A stretch of DNA of 21,064 bases. Origin: Caulobacteraceae bacterium. GTDB taxonomy: Bacteria > Pseudomonadota > Alphaproteobacteria > Caulobacterales > Caulobacteraceae. A program made the translations under genes and the position numbers. Below are positions 14,421 to 21,064 of this stretch, in pieces. The DNA is taken from NCBI GenBank assembly GCA_947456005.1, contig CANGRP010000011.1, positions 1 through 21,064 of the forward strand, given 5' to 3'. Each line of letters begins with the position of its first letter. Within the stretch, counting starts at the first letter, position 1. The notes beneath the pieces were generated by a model. That model made no database searches. It was not told where the DNA came from and saw nothing but the letters and a program-made list of their open reading frames with translations.

Positions 14421-16361
14421 ATGATCGAACTCATTTTCCCCGACGGCTCCAAGCGCGCCTTCGATGACGGCGCCAGCGGCCGGGACGTCGCCGCCTCCAT
14501 CGCCAAGTCGCTTGAGAAGCGCGCCCTCCTGGTGCGCCTGGACGGCCAGCTTCTGGACCTGGATCGCGCCCTTCCCGGCGGCGGGACCTTCGAGATCCTG
14601 ACGCGCGAGAGCCCGGACGCCCTGGAGGTCATCCGGCATGACGCCAGCCATGTGCTGGCCCAGGCGGTGCAGGAGCTCTTCCCCGGCACCCAGGTGACGA
14701 TCGGCCCGGCCATCGAGGACGGCTTCTACTACGACTTCGCCCGGGATGAGCCCTTCTCGCTGGACGACCTGGCGACCATCGAGGCGCGCATGGCCGAGAT
14801 CGTCGACCGGGACGAGAAGATCGTCCGCGAGGTCTGGGACCGGGACGAGGCCATTGCTCACTTCCGGGGGATCGGCGAGGCCTACAAGGCCGAGATCATT
14901 TCCGACCTTCCCGGGGACGAGGTGATCACGGTCTACCGACAGGGGGACTGGAAGGACCTGTGCCTGGGCCCGCACCTGCCCTCGACCCGGCATGTGGGCA
15001 AGGCCTTCAAGCTGACCAAGCTGGCGGGCGCCTACTGGCGCGGCGACCACCGCAACGCCCAGTTGCAGCGCATCTACGGCACGGCCTGGGCCAGCGAGGC
15101 GGACCTCGAGGCCCACCTGAAGCGGATCGAGGAGGCCGAGCGCCGGGACCACCGCCGGATCGGCCGGGCCATGGACCTTTTCCACCTGCAGGAAGAGGCC
15201 CGGGGGATGATCTTCTGGCATCCCAAGGGCTGGACCCTCTACCGGACGGTGGAGTCCTACATGCGCCGCCGCGTGGAGGCGGACGGCTATGTGGAGGTCA
15301 AGGCGCCGCAGATCATGGACCGGGGCCTCTGGGAGAAGTCTGGCCACTGGGAAAAGTTCGGCCAGGCCATGTTCACCTGCGAAACGACGGAAGGCGAGGA
15401 GCTGGCCGTTAAGCCCATGAACTGTCCGGGGCACGTCCAGATCTTCAACTTCGGCCAGAAGAGCTATCGCGACCTGCCCCTGCGCATGGCCGAGTTCGGC
15501 GCCTGCCACCGGTACGAGCCGTCCGGCGCCCTGCACGGCATCATGCGCCTGCGCGCCTTCACCCAGGACGACGCCCACATCTTCTGTCGCGAGGACCAGA
15601 TCGAGGCCGAGACGACGAAGTTCGTGAAGCTGCTGAACTCTGTCTATTCCGACTTCGGCCTCGACCTGCACAGCGTAAAGCTGGCCCTGCGCCCGGACAT
15701 CCGCGCCGGATCGGACGAGGTCTGGGACATCGCCGAGGCCAAGCTGGACCGCGCCGCCCGCCAGGCGGTGAACATGGAGGTCGAGCCCCTGCCCGGCGAA
15801 GGCGCCTTCTACGGCCCCAAGCTGGAGTTCCACCTGCGCGACGCCATCGGGCGGACCTGGCAGTGCGGCACCCTGCAGCTGGACTTCGTGCTGCCCGAGC
15901 GCCTCGACGCCGAGTACGTGGCCGAGGACGGCTCCAAGCAGAGGCCGGTCATGCTGCACCGGGCCATCTGTGGCTCCATGGAGCGGTTCCTGGGGGTGGC
16001 CATCGAGAACTACGCCGGGGCCTTCCCCCTGTGGCTGGCGCCCACCCAGGCGGTGGTGGCCTCGATCACCTCGGATGCCGACGATTACGCCCGAGAGGTC
16101 GCCGCGGCCCTGAAGGCGGCGGGGCTGAGGGTCGAGCTGGACCTGCGGAACGAGAAAATCAACTACAAGGTGCGCGAGCACAGCCTGGCCAAGACCCCGG
16201 TGATCGCCGCGGTCGGGCGGCGGGAGGCCGAGACCCGCGCCCTGGCCATCCGCAGGCTGGGGACCGAGGGCCAGACCGTCCTGCCCCTGGACGAGGCGGT
16301 GGCGGCCCTGGCCGATGAGGCCATCCCTCCCGACCTGGCCCGCGCTGCGCTGAGAGGCTGA
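14421..16361 (+). CDS. thrS: Threonyl-tRNA synthetase
   Basis: Charges tRNA-Thr; class II, cytoplasmic, essential. 646 residues with the full domain order: TGS domain (1-62), editing domain with H73/H77 in HDASH and C181/H185 in CLGPH, catalytic core with Zn ligands C335 (MNCPGH), H386 and H513 at the E. coli positions plus one or two, and a C-terminal anticodon-binding domain (about 540-646) with KINYKVREHS. Editing should be functional. Start ATG 14421 aligns with the usual MIxLxFPDGS; no strong Shine-Dalgarno, so coupling to yidD is likely. The stop shares one base with the following GT2 gene (TGATG). No obvious attenuator upstream. Confidence 0.98.
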   Translation: MIELIFPDGSKRAFDDGASGRDVAASIAKSLEKRALLVRLDGQLLDLDRALPGGGTFEILTRESPDALEVIRHDASHVLAQAVQELFPGTQVTIGPAIEDGFYYDFARDEPFSLDDLATIEARMAEIVDRDEKIVREVWDRDEAIAHFRGIGEAYKAEIISDLPGDEVITVYRQGDWKDLCLGPHLPSTRHVGKAFKLTKLAGAYWRGDHRNAQLQRIYGTAWASEADLEAHLKRIEEAERRDHRRIGRAMDLFHLQEEARGMIFWHPKGWTLYRTVESYMRRRVEADGYVEVKAPQIMDRGLWEKSGHWEKFGQAMFTCETTEGEELAVKPMNCPGHVQIFNFGQKSYRDLPLRMAEFGACHRYEPSGALHGIMRLRAFTQDDAHIFCREDQIEAETTKFVKLLNSVYSDFGLDLHSVKLALRPDIRAGSDEVWDIAEAKLDRAARQAVNMEVEPLPGEGAFYGPKLEFHLRDAIGRTWQCGTLQLDFVLPERLDAEYVAEDGSKQRPVMLHRAICGSMERFLGVAIENYAGAFPLWLAPTQAVVASITSDADDYAREVAAALKAAGLRVELDLRNEKINYKVREHSLAKTPVIAAVGRREAETRALAIRRLGTEGQTVLPLDEAVAALADEAIPPDLARAALRG

Positions 16362-17284
16362 TGCTCAGGCGCTCCAGCCCCGAGGTGACAACGGCGCCAG
16401 CCCCCCCGATCGCGGCGGGGGCCTCGGTCGTGCTTGTGGTCTTCATGACCGGGGAGTCCCTCTTCCCCTCCGTCGACAGCGCCCTGTCCCAGCCAGAGGT
16501 GACCGAGGTCATCGTGGTCGACAACGGCTCCCTGCCTGAGGACGCCGCCCGGCTCGCCGAGCTGGCGGCCCTCAATCCCCGGGTCCGCCTGGTGACCGGG
16601 CAGGGCAATGTCGGCTTCGCCCGCGGCGCCAATCTCGGGGCGCGCCTCGCCCGGGGCGACCTCCTGGTCTTCCTGAACCCCGACGCCTTCCTGGGCGCCG
16701 GCGGCGTCACCGCCCTGGCCCAGGCCCTCTCGGGCCGGCCGGCTCCGAGCCTCGCAGGCGCCCGCATCGTCAACAGCGATGGATCCGAGCAGAGGGGCGG
16801 CCGTCGGGGAGAAATCACCCCGTTGTCCACCCTGTTGAGCCTGTCGACCCTGGCCCGGCGAGCGCCGGCCCTGCGGCGGTTCGAGGTCCACCTGGAGGAT
16901 CAGCCGACCCCGGCCGGGGTGGTCGAGACGCCGACCGTCTCGGGCGCCTGCTTCGCCATGCGCCGGGAGGATTTCGAGGCCCTGGGCGGATTCGACGAGG
17001 GCTATTTCCTGCACGTCGAGGACATCGACCTGTGCTGGCGGGTTCGGCGGGCCGGCGGACAGGTGGTCTTCCAGCCGGCGGCCCCGGTGGTCCACGTGGG
17101 CCACACCAGCCGCGCCAACCCCTTGCGGGTGGAGTTCGCCAAGGGTCGCGGCCTCGCCCGATTCTTCCGGAAGCGTGCGGGCACCCCGATCGAGGCCCTG
17201 GCGGCCTTGGCCCTGGGGCCCTTCATTGTGGCCCTGGCGGTGGTCCGGCCGATCCTCTGGCGCCTGAAGGGTCCGCCGGGCTGA
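16361..17284 (+). CDS. GT2-family glycosyltransferase (rhamnosyltransferase/WbbL-like)
   Basis: 307 residues. The GT-A fold is shown by IVVDNGS (51-57; UDP/dTDP-sugar site, D54), GNVGFARGANLG (82-93), FLNPDAF with D108 as the metal-binding position, SGACFAMRR (194-202) and FDEGYFLHVEDIDLCWR, read as FDEGYFLH (211-218) and VEDIDLCWR (219-227), with E220/D221 at the catalytic base position. This pattern resembles WbbL-type rhamnosyltransferases of O-antigen or capsule synthesis. A hydrophobic helix (about 279-300) near the C-terminus may anchor it. ATG 16361 overlaps the thrS stop (TGATG) with GAGAGG upstream. Sugar and acceptor are unknown; expression with thrS looks like read-through of a housekeeping run rather than a surface-polysaccharide cluster. 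Confidence 0.87.
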   Translation: MLRRSSPEVTTAPAPPIAAGASVVLVVFMTGESLFPSVDSALSQPEVTEVIVVDNGSLPEDAARLAELAALNPRVRLVTGQGNVGFARGANLGARLARGDLLVFLNPDAFLGAGGVTALAQALSGRPAPSLAGARIVNSDGSEQRGGRRGEITPLSTLLSLSTLARRAPALRRFEVHLEDQPTPAGVVETPTVSGACFAMRREDFEALGGFDEGYFLHVEDIDLCWRVRRAGGQVVFQPAAPVVHVGHTSRANPLRVEFAKGRGLARFFRKRAGTPIEALAALALGPFIVALAVVRPILWRLKGPPG

Positions 17285-17312
17285 GGTTCAGACGGGCTGA
17301 GGCTCAGACGGG
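17281..17312. repeat. 16-bp tandem near-duplication between convergent stops
   Basis: CTGAGGTTCAGACGGG (17281-17296) is followed directly by CTGAGGCTCAGACGGG (17297-17312), one mismatch in 16. The first copy holds the GT2 stop (TGA 17282-17284). The second holds the stop of the convergent HMG-CoA lyase gene (complement of 17304-17306). Each copy carries both a TGA and a TCA, so either gene would have a stop with or without the duplication; a slippage event is the simplest origin. Confidence 0.75.
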
Positions 17313-18209
17313 CAGCGGAAACAGCCCCGCCCGGGTGACCGAGGCCGTCGGCGTCTTGCCCAGGAGCCCGCAGACCCACTCGGCCGTGGAGATCAGGGCC
17401 GGCAGGTCGTAGCCGGTCTCGAAGCCTGCCCGCTCCAGCATGTAGACGAGGTCCTCGGCGCCGATATTGCCGGTGGCGTTGGGCGCGAAGGGGCAGCCCC
17501 CAAGCCCGCCGCAGCTGGCGTCGAGGACGTCCACCCCAGCCTCGATCCCGGCGAAGGCGTTGGCAAGGCCGGTGTTGCGGGTGTCATGGAAGTGAAGGCG
17601 GAGTCGCTTTCCGGCGGCTTCGGAGCGACAGGCCTCGACCAGCCGGCGCACCGCCCAGGGATCCGCCACGCCGATGGTGTCGGCCAGGGCGATCTCGTCG
17701 AGGGGCAGCCGGGCCGCCTCGCGGACCAGGTCGATCACCCGGGCGGGGGCCACTTCGCCCTCGAAGGGGCAGCCGAAGGCGACGGAAAAGGTCGCCGACA
17801 GGCGGGGGCCGCCCTCAGCGGCCCGGCGCTCGGCGATGGCGGCAAGGGTGGCCATCTGCTCGGCGGTCCCAGCGCCCTGGTTGCGCATCCCGAAGGCGTC
17901 GGAAGCGCAGACCACCACATTGGCCTCGTCGCACCCGGTGGAGACGGCGCGGTCCCAGCCGCGCATGTTCAGCACCAGGCCGATCCGGGAGCGCAGCGGA
18001 TCGGCGGGAAGGGCGGCGCAGACCTCCTCGGCGCCGGCCATCTGGGGCACGCGCGCGGGATTGACGAAGGAGACGGTCTCGATCCGTCGGGCGCCGGCGG
18101 CCTCCAGCCGTCGGATGAACTCGACCCTCTGGTCCGGGCTGAGGATGGTCTTTTCATTCTGAAGGCCGTCGCGGGGTCCGACCTCGACGATCTCGATGAA
18201 GCGGCTCAT
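17304..18209 (-). CDS. Hydroxymethylglutaryl-CoA lyase
   Basis: Cleaves HMG-CoA to acetoacetate and acetyl-CoA, in leucine or isoprenoid degradation; DRE-TIM barrel, cytoplasmic. 301 residues. EVGPRDGLQNE (9-19) carries R13 and D14; HFHDTRNTG (206-214) carries the metal ligands H206 and H208; DASCGGLGGCPFAPNATGN (230-248) is the lyase signature with catalytic C239 and ligand N248, the same spacing as the human enzyme. Homologues are called MvaB or YngG. The ATG at 18209 overlaps the stop of the ArnT-like gene (ATGA). It is unusual that its partner is a membrane glycosyltransferase rather than leucine-catabolism genes (liu/mcc), none of which is here. Confidence 0.95.
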   Translation of the reverse strand: MSRFIEIVEVGPRDGLQNEKTILSPDQRVEFIRRLEAAGARRIETVSFVNPARVPQMAGAEEVCAALPADPLRSRIGLVLNMRGWDRAVSTGCDEANVVVCASDAFGMRNQGAGTAEQMATLAAIAERRAAEGGPRLSATFSVAFGCPFEGEVAPARVIDLVREAARLPLDEIALADTIGVADPWAVRRLVEACRSEAAGKRLRLHFHDTRNTGLANAFAGIEAGVDVLDASCGGLGGCPFAPNATGNIGAEDLVYMLERAGFETGYDLPALISTAEWVCGLLGKTPTASVTRAGLFPLPV

Positions 18210-19894
18210 GGGCGGACCTCAGGTTGGGGGCGGGGAGCCGGGGCGTAGACCGTGAGCTCAGTCTCGTCGCCGTTGGAGTAGTTCAGCCCCGTCACACGGC
18301 CGACCTCGACCGGCTGGATCCCGGCCCGGGCCAGGGCCTGGCGGAAGGCGGGCTGCTCACGGGACTCCACCACGGCGGCCCGACCGGAGGCCAGGGCGGC
18401 TGCAGCGTCGTCCGCATCCCCCAGCCCGGTGTTGGCGCCCACCTGGAAGACCAGGCTGGGTTCGGCGTAGCCCGCGACGGCCACCGGGCCGGGAACCACG
18501 CCCTGGGCCGGAAGGAGGCGTGCGCCAGCCAGCATGTCGACGGTCCGGCCGGAGAGCATGAGGGGCTGAAGACCCGGGACCAGGAGGGCGGCCAGGGCCG
18601 CATGGGCGAGCACGCCCGCCGGCAGGGCCCAGGTCAGTGCGCGCCGGGGCTGGCCGCGCAGGAGAAGCCATCCGCCCGCACCCCCTGCCAGGAGGAAGAG
18701 CCCGGCGGTCAGAATCGCAGCGGGCGCGTCCCGTCCGTCTCCGTAGGTCAGAACCAGGCCGACGGCGATGGCGGCGAGGAGGACGCCCGCCAGCACATGT
18801 AGCGCCGCGCCCGCCCGCCGGACGACAGGACGGGTCGCCTCCTCCAGGCCGGCGGCGCAGAGCCAGGCCAGGGCGGCGTAACAGGGCAGCACATAGTGCG
18901 GCAGCTTGGTCGGGGTCGCCTCGAAGACGATCCAGGCGGGAATGAGCCAGGCCAGGGCGAACCGGACGCCGGGCTCGGCCCGCCGGCGCCAGGCGACAAC
19001 CGCTGCGGCTGGAAGCAGAAGGGTGGCCGGGAAGGCAAGGATCGGCGCGGCGAGGGCGTGCATGCCAGGCGGCGCGCCGTGGCTCTCGTGACCACCGGCG
19101 AGCTTGGGCGCCAGGTCGCCCCCGATCGCCACAGACCAGAAGGCGCCATCCGTGGCGATGGTCACCGCCCAGGCCCAGGGCCCGACGATCGCAGCGAAGA
19201 GGATCAGGCCCCAGGTCCAGCCGATGGGCCGCGCCGTCAGGGGCTGGCGGTCCGCAAGACGCAAGGCGAGGGCGGCGAGACCTGCGACCAGCGGGGCGAT
19301 GGGCCCCTTGACCAGCACCGCCAGGGCGAGGGCCGCCCAGAAGACGGGAGCCGTGAAGCGGCCTGCCGGCGGACCCCCCCGCGCCTCGGCATAAAGGCGC
19401 GCCAGCGCCGCCATGGCCAGCACGGTCAGGCCGGTCAGCATGGCGTCCGTCTTGGCGATGAAGGCCTCGGTGGACAGGAGCAGGCCGCCGCCGAGCAGCA
19501 GTCCCGACAGGAGGGCTGCGCCTCGGCTGAAGAAGCCGGCGGCGCCCCAGACGCAGGCCGCCGCCGCAAGCATGGCGCCCAGCAGGGACGGGATCCGGTA
19601 AAGCCGAATGTCCCTCTGTCCGGCGTCTCCGAAGGCCGAAACGGCGGCCGCCTGCATCCAGTGGATGCCTACGGGCTTCTTGAACCGCGGCTGGTCCTGG
19701 AAACGGATGACCACATAGTCATCCTGCTCCAGCATCTGTGAGGTGGCCTGGGCGAACCGGGCCTCATCGCGGTCAAGCGGGGGAAGGGCGAGAAGGCCTG
19801 GCAGCCCTGCCAGACATGCGAACAGGGCCGCAGCCGCCGGACCGCGCCAGCCGCCGGGCCGCCGGAAGGCGTCAATGATGTCCGCGAGCCACAT
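18206..19894 (-). CDS. ArnT/GT39-83-like membrane glycosyltransferase
   Basis: Polytopic membrane enzyme of 562 residues expected to transfer a sugar from a polyprenyl phosphate donor to a lipid or protein on the periplasmic side. The N-terminal loop has LDRDEARFAQ (40-49), the acidic pair used by GT-C enzymes, and QPRFKKPVGIHWMQ (68-81), typical of ArnT/PMT-like proteins. About 10-12 hydrophobic helices follow to about 460, then a soluble C-terminal domain (about 470-562). ATG 19894 puts the catalytic loop at the normal distance; frames extend to 20152 and an ATG lies at 19966, but those run into the divergent GT2 gene. No clear ribosome site is seen. Lipid A, core or protein could be the acceptor. 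Divergent from its likely donor-making partner. Confidence 0.85.
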   Translation of the reverse strand: MWLADIIDAFRRPGGWRGPAAAALFACLAGLPGLLALPPLDRDEARFAQATSQMLEQDDYVVIRFQDQPRFKKPVGIHWMQAAAVSAFGDAGQRDIRLYRIPSLLGAMLAAAACVWGAAGFFSRGAALLSGLLLGGGLLLSTEAFIAKTDAMLTGLTVLAMAALARLYAEARGGPPAGRFTAPVFWAALALAVLVKGPIAPLVAGLAALALRLADRQPLTARPIGWTWGLILFAAIVGPWAWAVTIATDGAFWSVAIGGDLAPKLAGGHESHGAPPGMHALAAPILAFPATLLLPAAAVVAWRRRAEPGVRFALAWLIPAWIVFEATPTKLPHYVLPCYAALAWLCAAGLEEATRPVVRRAGAALHVLAGVLLAAIAVGLVLTYGDGRDAPAAILTAGLFLLAGGAGGWLLLRGQPRRALTWALPAGVLAHAALAALLVPGLQPLMLSGRTVDMLAGARLLPAQGVVPGPVAVAGYAEPSLVFQVGANTGLGDADDAAAALASGRAAVVESREQPAFRQALARAGIQPVEVGRVTGLNYSNGDETELTVYAPAPRPQPEVRP

Positions 19895-19964
19895 GAACGG
19901 CTGGTTAGCATGATCCGAAGGCGGCGTCGTTTCCCTTGAGCCCCGAAAGATCGTAGGGTGAGGC

Positions 19965-20732
19965 ATGGCGTCCGCCCCTTCACAGACCCCGCTGGCGGGC
20001 CCTGCGGCCGGTTCCAGGCCCGAGGTCTCGGTGGTGGTCCCCGTCTTCAACGAATCCGGCGCCGCGCCGGATCTCGCCCGGGAGATCGCGGCCGCCTTCT
20101 CCGGATGGTCCGCCGAGATCCTCTTCGTGGACGATTGCAGCCGGGATGACACCCGCGAGCGCCTGACGGCGTTGAAGGCTGAGATTCCCGTCCTGCGCCT
20201 CCTCGCTCACAGCGCCAATTCGGGGCAGAGCCGGGCGGTGCGGACCGGGGTCCTGGCGGCTCGCGGCGACATCATCGTCACCCTAGACGGGGATGGCCAG
20301 AACGACCCGGCGGATGCGCCCAAGCTGGTCGAGGCCCTGCGGGCCGGGCCGCCCGACCTGGCCCTGGTGGGCGGCGAGCGGGTTCGCCGCCAGGATAGCG
20401 CCGCCAAGAAGATCGCCTCCCGGATCGGCAACGGGGTCCGTCGCCGGCTCCTGAGGGACACGGCCAACGACACCGGCTGCGGCCTCAAGGCCTTTCGCCG
20501 GGAAGCCTTCCTGCGCCTGCCCTATTTCGATCACATCCACCGGTACCTGCCGGCCCTGATGCTGCGGGAGGGCTACTCGACCCTCTTCCTGCCGGTCGGT
20601 CATCGCCCGCGGACCAGCGGCGCCTCCAAGTACACCAACCTTGGCCGGCTCTGGGCCTCGGCTTCGGACCTTGCGGGGGTGATCTGGCTCCAGTCCCGGG
20701 CGCGCCGGCCGGGATCGATCCTGGAGCTCTGA
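19965..20732 (+). CDS. GT2 polyprenyl-phosphate glycosyltransferase (ArnC/DPM1-like, soluble form)
   Basis: Expected to make a polyprenyl-phosphate-linked sugar on the cytoplasmic face. 255 residues. VSVVVPVFNESG (21-32), FVDDCSRDDT (54-63), the donor/metal motif LDGDGQNDP (107-115), DTGCGLKAFRREAF (169-182) and the late RPRTSGASKY (214-223) are standard for DPM1/ArnC-type enzymes. It lacks the two C-terminal membrane helices of ArnC, so it is the short DPM1-like type. ATG 19965 has AGGGTGAGG directly upstream. The divergent ArnT-like gene, 70 bp away, would use its product; the pairing is inferred from context. Confidence 0.88.
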   Translation: MASAPSQTPLAGPAAGSRPEVSVVVPVFNESGAAPDLAREIAAAFSGWSAEILFVDDCSRDDTRERLTALKAEIPVLRLLAHSANSGQSRAVRTGVLAARGDIIVTLDGDGQNDPADAPKLVEALRAGPPDLALVGGERVRRQDSAAKKIASRIGNGVRRRLLRDTANDTGCGLKAFRREAFLRLPYFDHIHRYLPALMLREGYSTLFLPVGHRPRTSGASKYTNLGRLWASASDLAGVIWLQSRARRPGSILEL

Positions 20733-20736
20733 ACCG

Positions 20737-20749
20737 GCCGGGACCCGGC
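20737..20749. terminator. Short GC inverted repeat after the GT2 stop
   Basis: GCCGGG-A-CCCGGC, six-base arms with one central base, between the stop of the GT2 gene (20732) and the stop of the possible microprotein (20752). The position suits a two-way terminator, but there is no U-tract on either side and the centre must open to form a loop. Confidence 0.2.
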
Positions 20750-20751
20750 GG

Positions 20752-20820
20752 TCAGGTGAAGGCGGTGAAGATGGCCACGACCAGGGCGATCTCGAAGGCG
20801 CGGGCGGCGAGGGCGGGCAT
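20752..20820 (-). CDS. Possible 22-residue hydrophobic microprotein
   Basis: ATG 20820 to TGA 20752-20754 encodes MPALAARAFEIALVVAIFTAFT. It has a short, mildly basic start and then one hydrophobic stretch of about 15 residues, enough for a short membrane segment. GGAG stands 8 bases upstream. In GC-rich DNA a 22-codon frame can arise by chance, so the support is the ribosome site, the hydrophobic pattern and the otherwise empty gap. A perfect hairpin (GGCGAA 20832-20837, TTCGCC 20842-20847, 4-base loop) lies just upstream of the ribosome site and could affect its translation. Function unknown. Confidence 0.4.
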   Translation of the reverse strand: MPALAARAFEIALVVAIFTAFT

Positions 20821-20951
20821 GGGGGAGCTCCGGCGAAGGGTTTCGCCAGGAGCCCAGCAAGGGCTGAGCCAGGACTTGAGTGTTGAAAAACAGGCAGAAA
20901 GTTATCTCTGGATCGCCGTGAGCCCGGGCAATCCTGTCCGGTCGGCGGAAT

Positions 20952-20969
20952 TGACCCGGCGCCGGGTCA
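20952..20969. terminator. Perfect 18-bp palindrome overlapping a stop codon
   Basis: TGACCCGGCGCCGGGTCA is a perfect 18-bp palindrome. The TGA (complement of 20967-20969) of the leftward gene at the right edge is its first triplet in that gene's direction. As RNA it would form a very stable stem closing on a GC-rich loop, a plausible 3' end structure for that gene, although only AATT rather than a U-run follows. It could also be a dyad protein site. Confidence 0.4.
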
Positions 20970-21064
20970 GGTCTTCACGCGCGCCTTGCGGCCGGACTTC
21001 TTGCGCCGGTCCGCCCGTCCCGACCATTCCGTGGCCTCGTAGGCCTCCTTGGCGGCGTCCAGGA
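20967..21064 (-). CDS. C-terminus of an unidentified leftward gene (partial)
   Basis: The last 31 codons of a gene entering from the right edge. They read LDAAKEAYEATEWSGRADRR followed by KKSGRKARVKT and a TGA at 20967-20969. The tail is strongly basic (10 Lys/Arg in the last 16 residues), as in many nucleic-acid-binding proteins, but too little is present to name the family. Codon use (GCC, GAG, CGC, AAG) is like the neighbours, which supports a real coding end. Confidence 0.55.
   Translation of the reverse strand, partial: LDAAKEAYEATEWSGRADRRKKSGRKARVKT

Noticed and set aside
14064..16181. 705-codon open frame on the minus strand over thrS and yidD
   Set aside because: Antisense shadow in GC-rich DNA: the plus strand encodes complete ThrRS and YidD with all catalytic residues. 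The minus translation is low-complexity and has no recognisable domain.
19895..20152. N-terminal extension of the ArnT-like gene to 20152 or 19966
   Set aside because: Runs antisense into the divergent GT2 gene, and the extra residues are Ser/Pro-rich with no membrane segment; ATG 19894 gives the normal spacing to the LDRDE loop.
1..21064. Search by eye for tRNA, rRNA, CRISPR arrays, insertion sequences, integrases and toxin-antitoxin pairs
   Set aside because: No regularly spaced repeats, no transposase or integrase motifs, and no cloverleaf or rRNA sequence recognised; unaided reading could miss a degenerate case.

Overview
The window is a GC-rich (roughly 70% or more by eye), gene-dense chromosomal stretch. 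It suggests an aerobic or microaerobic alphaproteobacterium, most likely of the Caulobacterales (Caulobacter/Phenylobacterium type). That placement is an inference from the base composition, the cbb3 oxidase with a FixK-type box, a PseB/PseC pair of the kind used for flagellin glycosylation, the folE-hisI pair, and a NifU-like scaffold of the type lacking the third cysteine. I see no rRNA, tRNA, CRISPR array, insertion sequence or phage gene.

Layout. At the left edge, leftward, is the 5' two thirds of ccoN (cbb3 oxidase subunit I), with a FixK-like box upstream. Rightward gabD (succinate-semialdehyde dehydrogenase) and a GT4 glycosyltransferase with an unusual C-terminal extension follow. The GT4 gene overlaps stop to stop (CTAG) with a leftward pair: a DUF3445 haem-protein-like gene and a tyrosine-phosphatase-like gene, joined by an ATGA overlap. 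Divergent from that pair, across a 22-bp dyad, runs a HAD hydrolase plus pterin carbinolamine dehydratase pair, also ATGA-joined. A leftward exported protein (FliL-like pattern) is divergent from pseB-pseC. A 466-bp convergent gap follows, holding a small AT-rich island and hairpins.

The second half opens with the leftward folE-hisI pair. Divergent from it is a compact rightward run: cysS, an SRPBCC protein, a NifU/IscU-like scaffold, yidD, thrS and a GT2 glycosyltransferase. Most junctions overlap or are only a few bases long. A 16-bp tandem duplication lies at the convergent end of this run. Leftward come an ArnT-like membrane glycosyltransferase and, overlapping it by ATGA, an HMG-CoA lyase. 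Divergent from these is an ArnC/DPM1-like GT2 gene. The right edge has a possible 22-residue membrane microprotein, a perfect 18-bp palindrome, and the basic C-terminus of a leftward gene.

How the genes relate. Four glycosyltransferases plus PseB/PseC give the window an envelope and cell-surface theme (nucleotide sugar, lipid-linked sugar, membrane transfer). It is interleaved with housekeeping genes for translation, histidine, pterin and Fe-S metabolism. I found no clear new defence or mobile system. The best leads for new biology are the GT4 C-terminal domain, the ArnC/ArnT pair coupled to HMG-CoA lyase, the SRPBCC gene inside the cysS-to-thrS run, and the AT-rich island after pseC.
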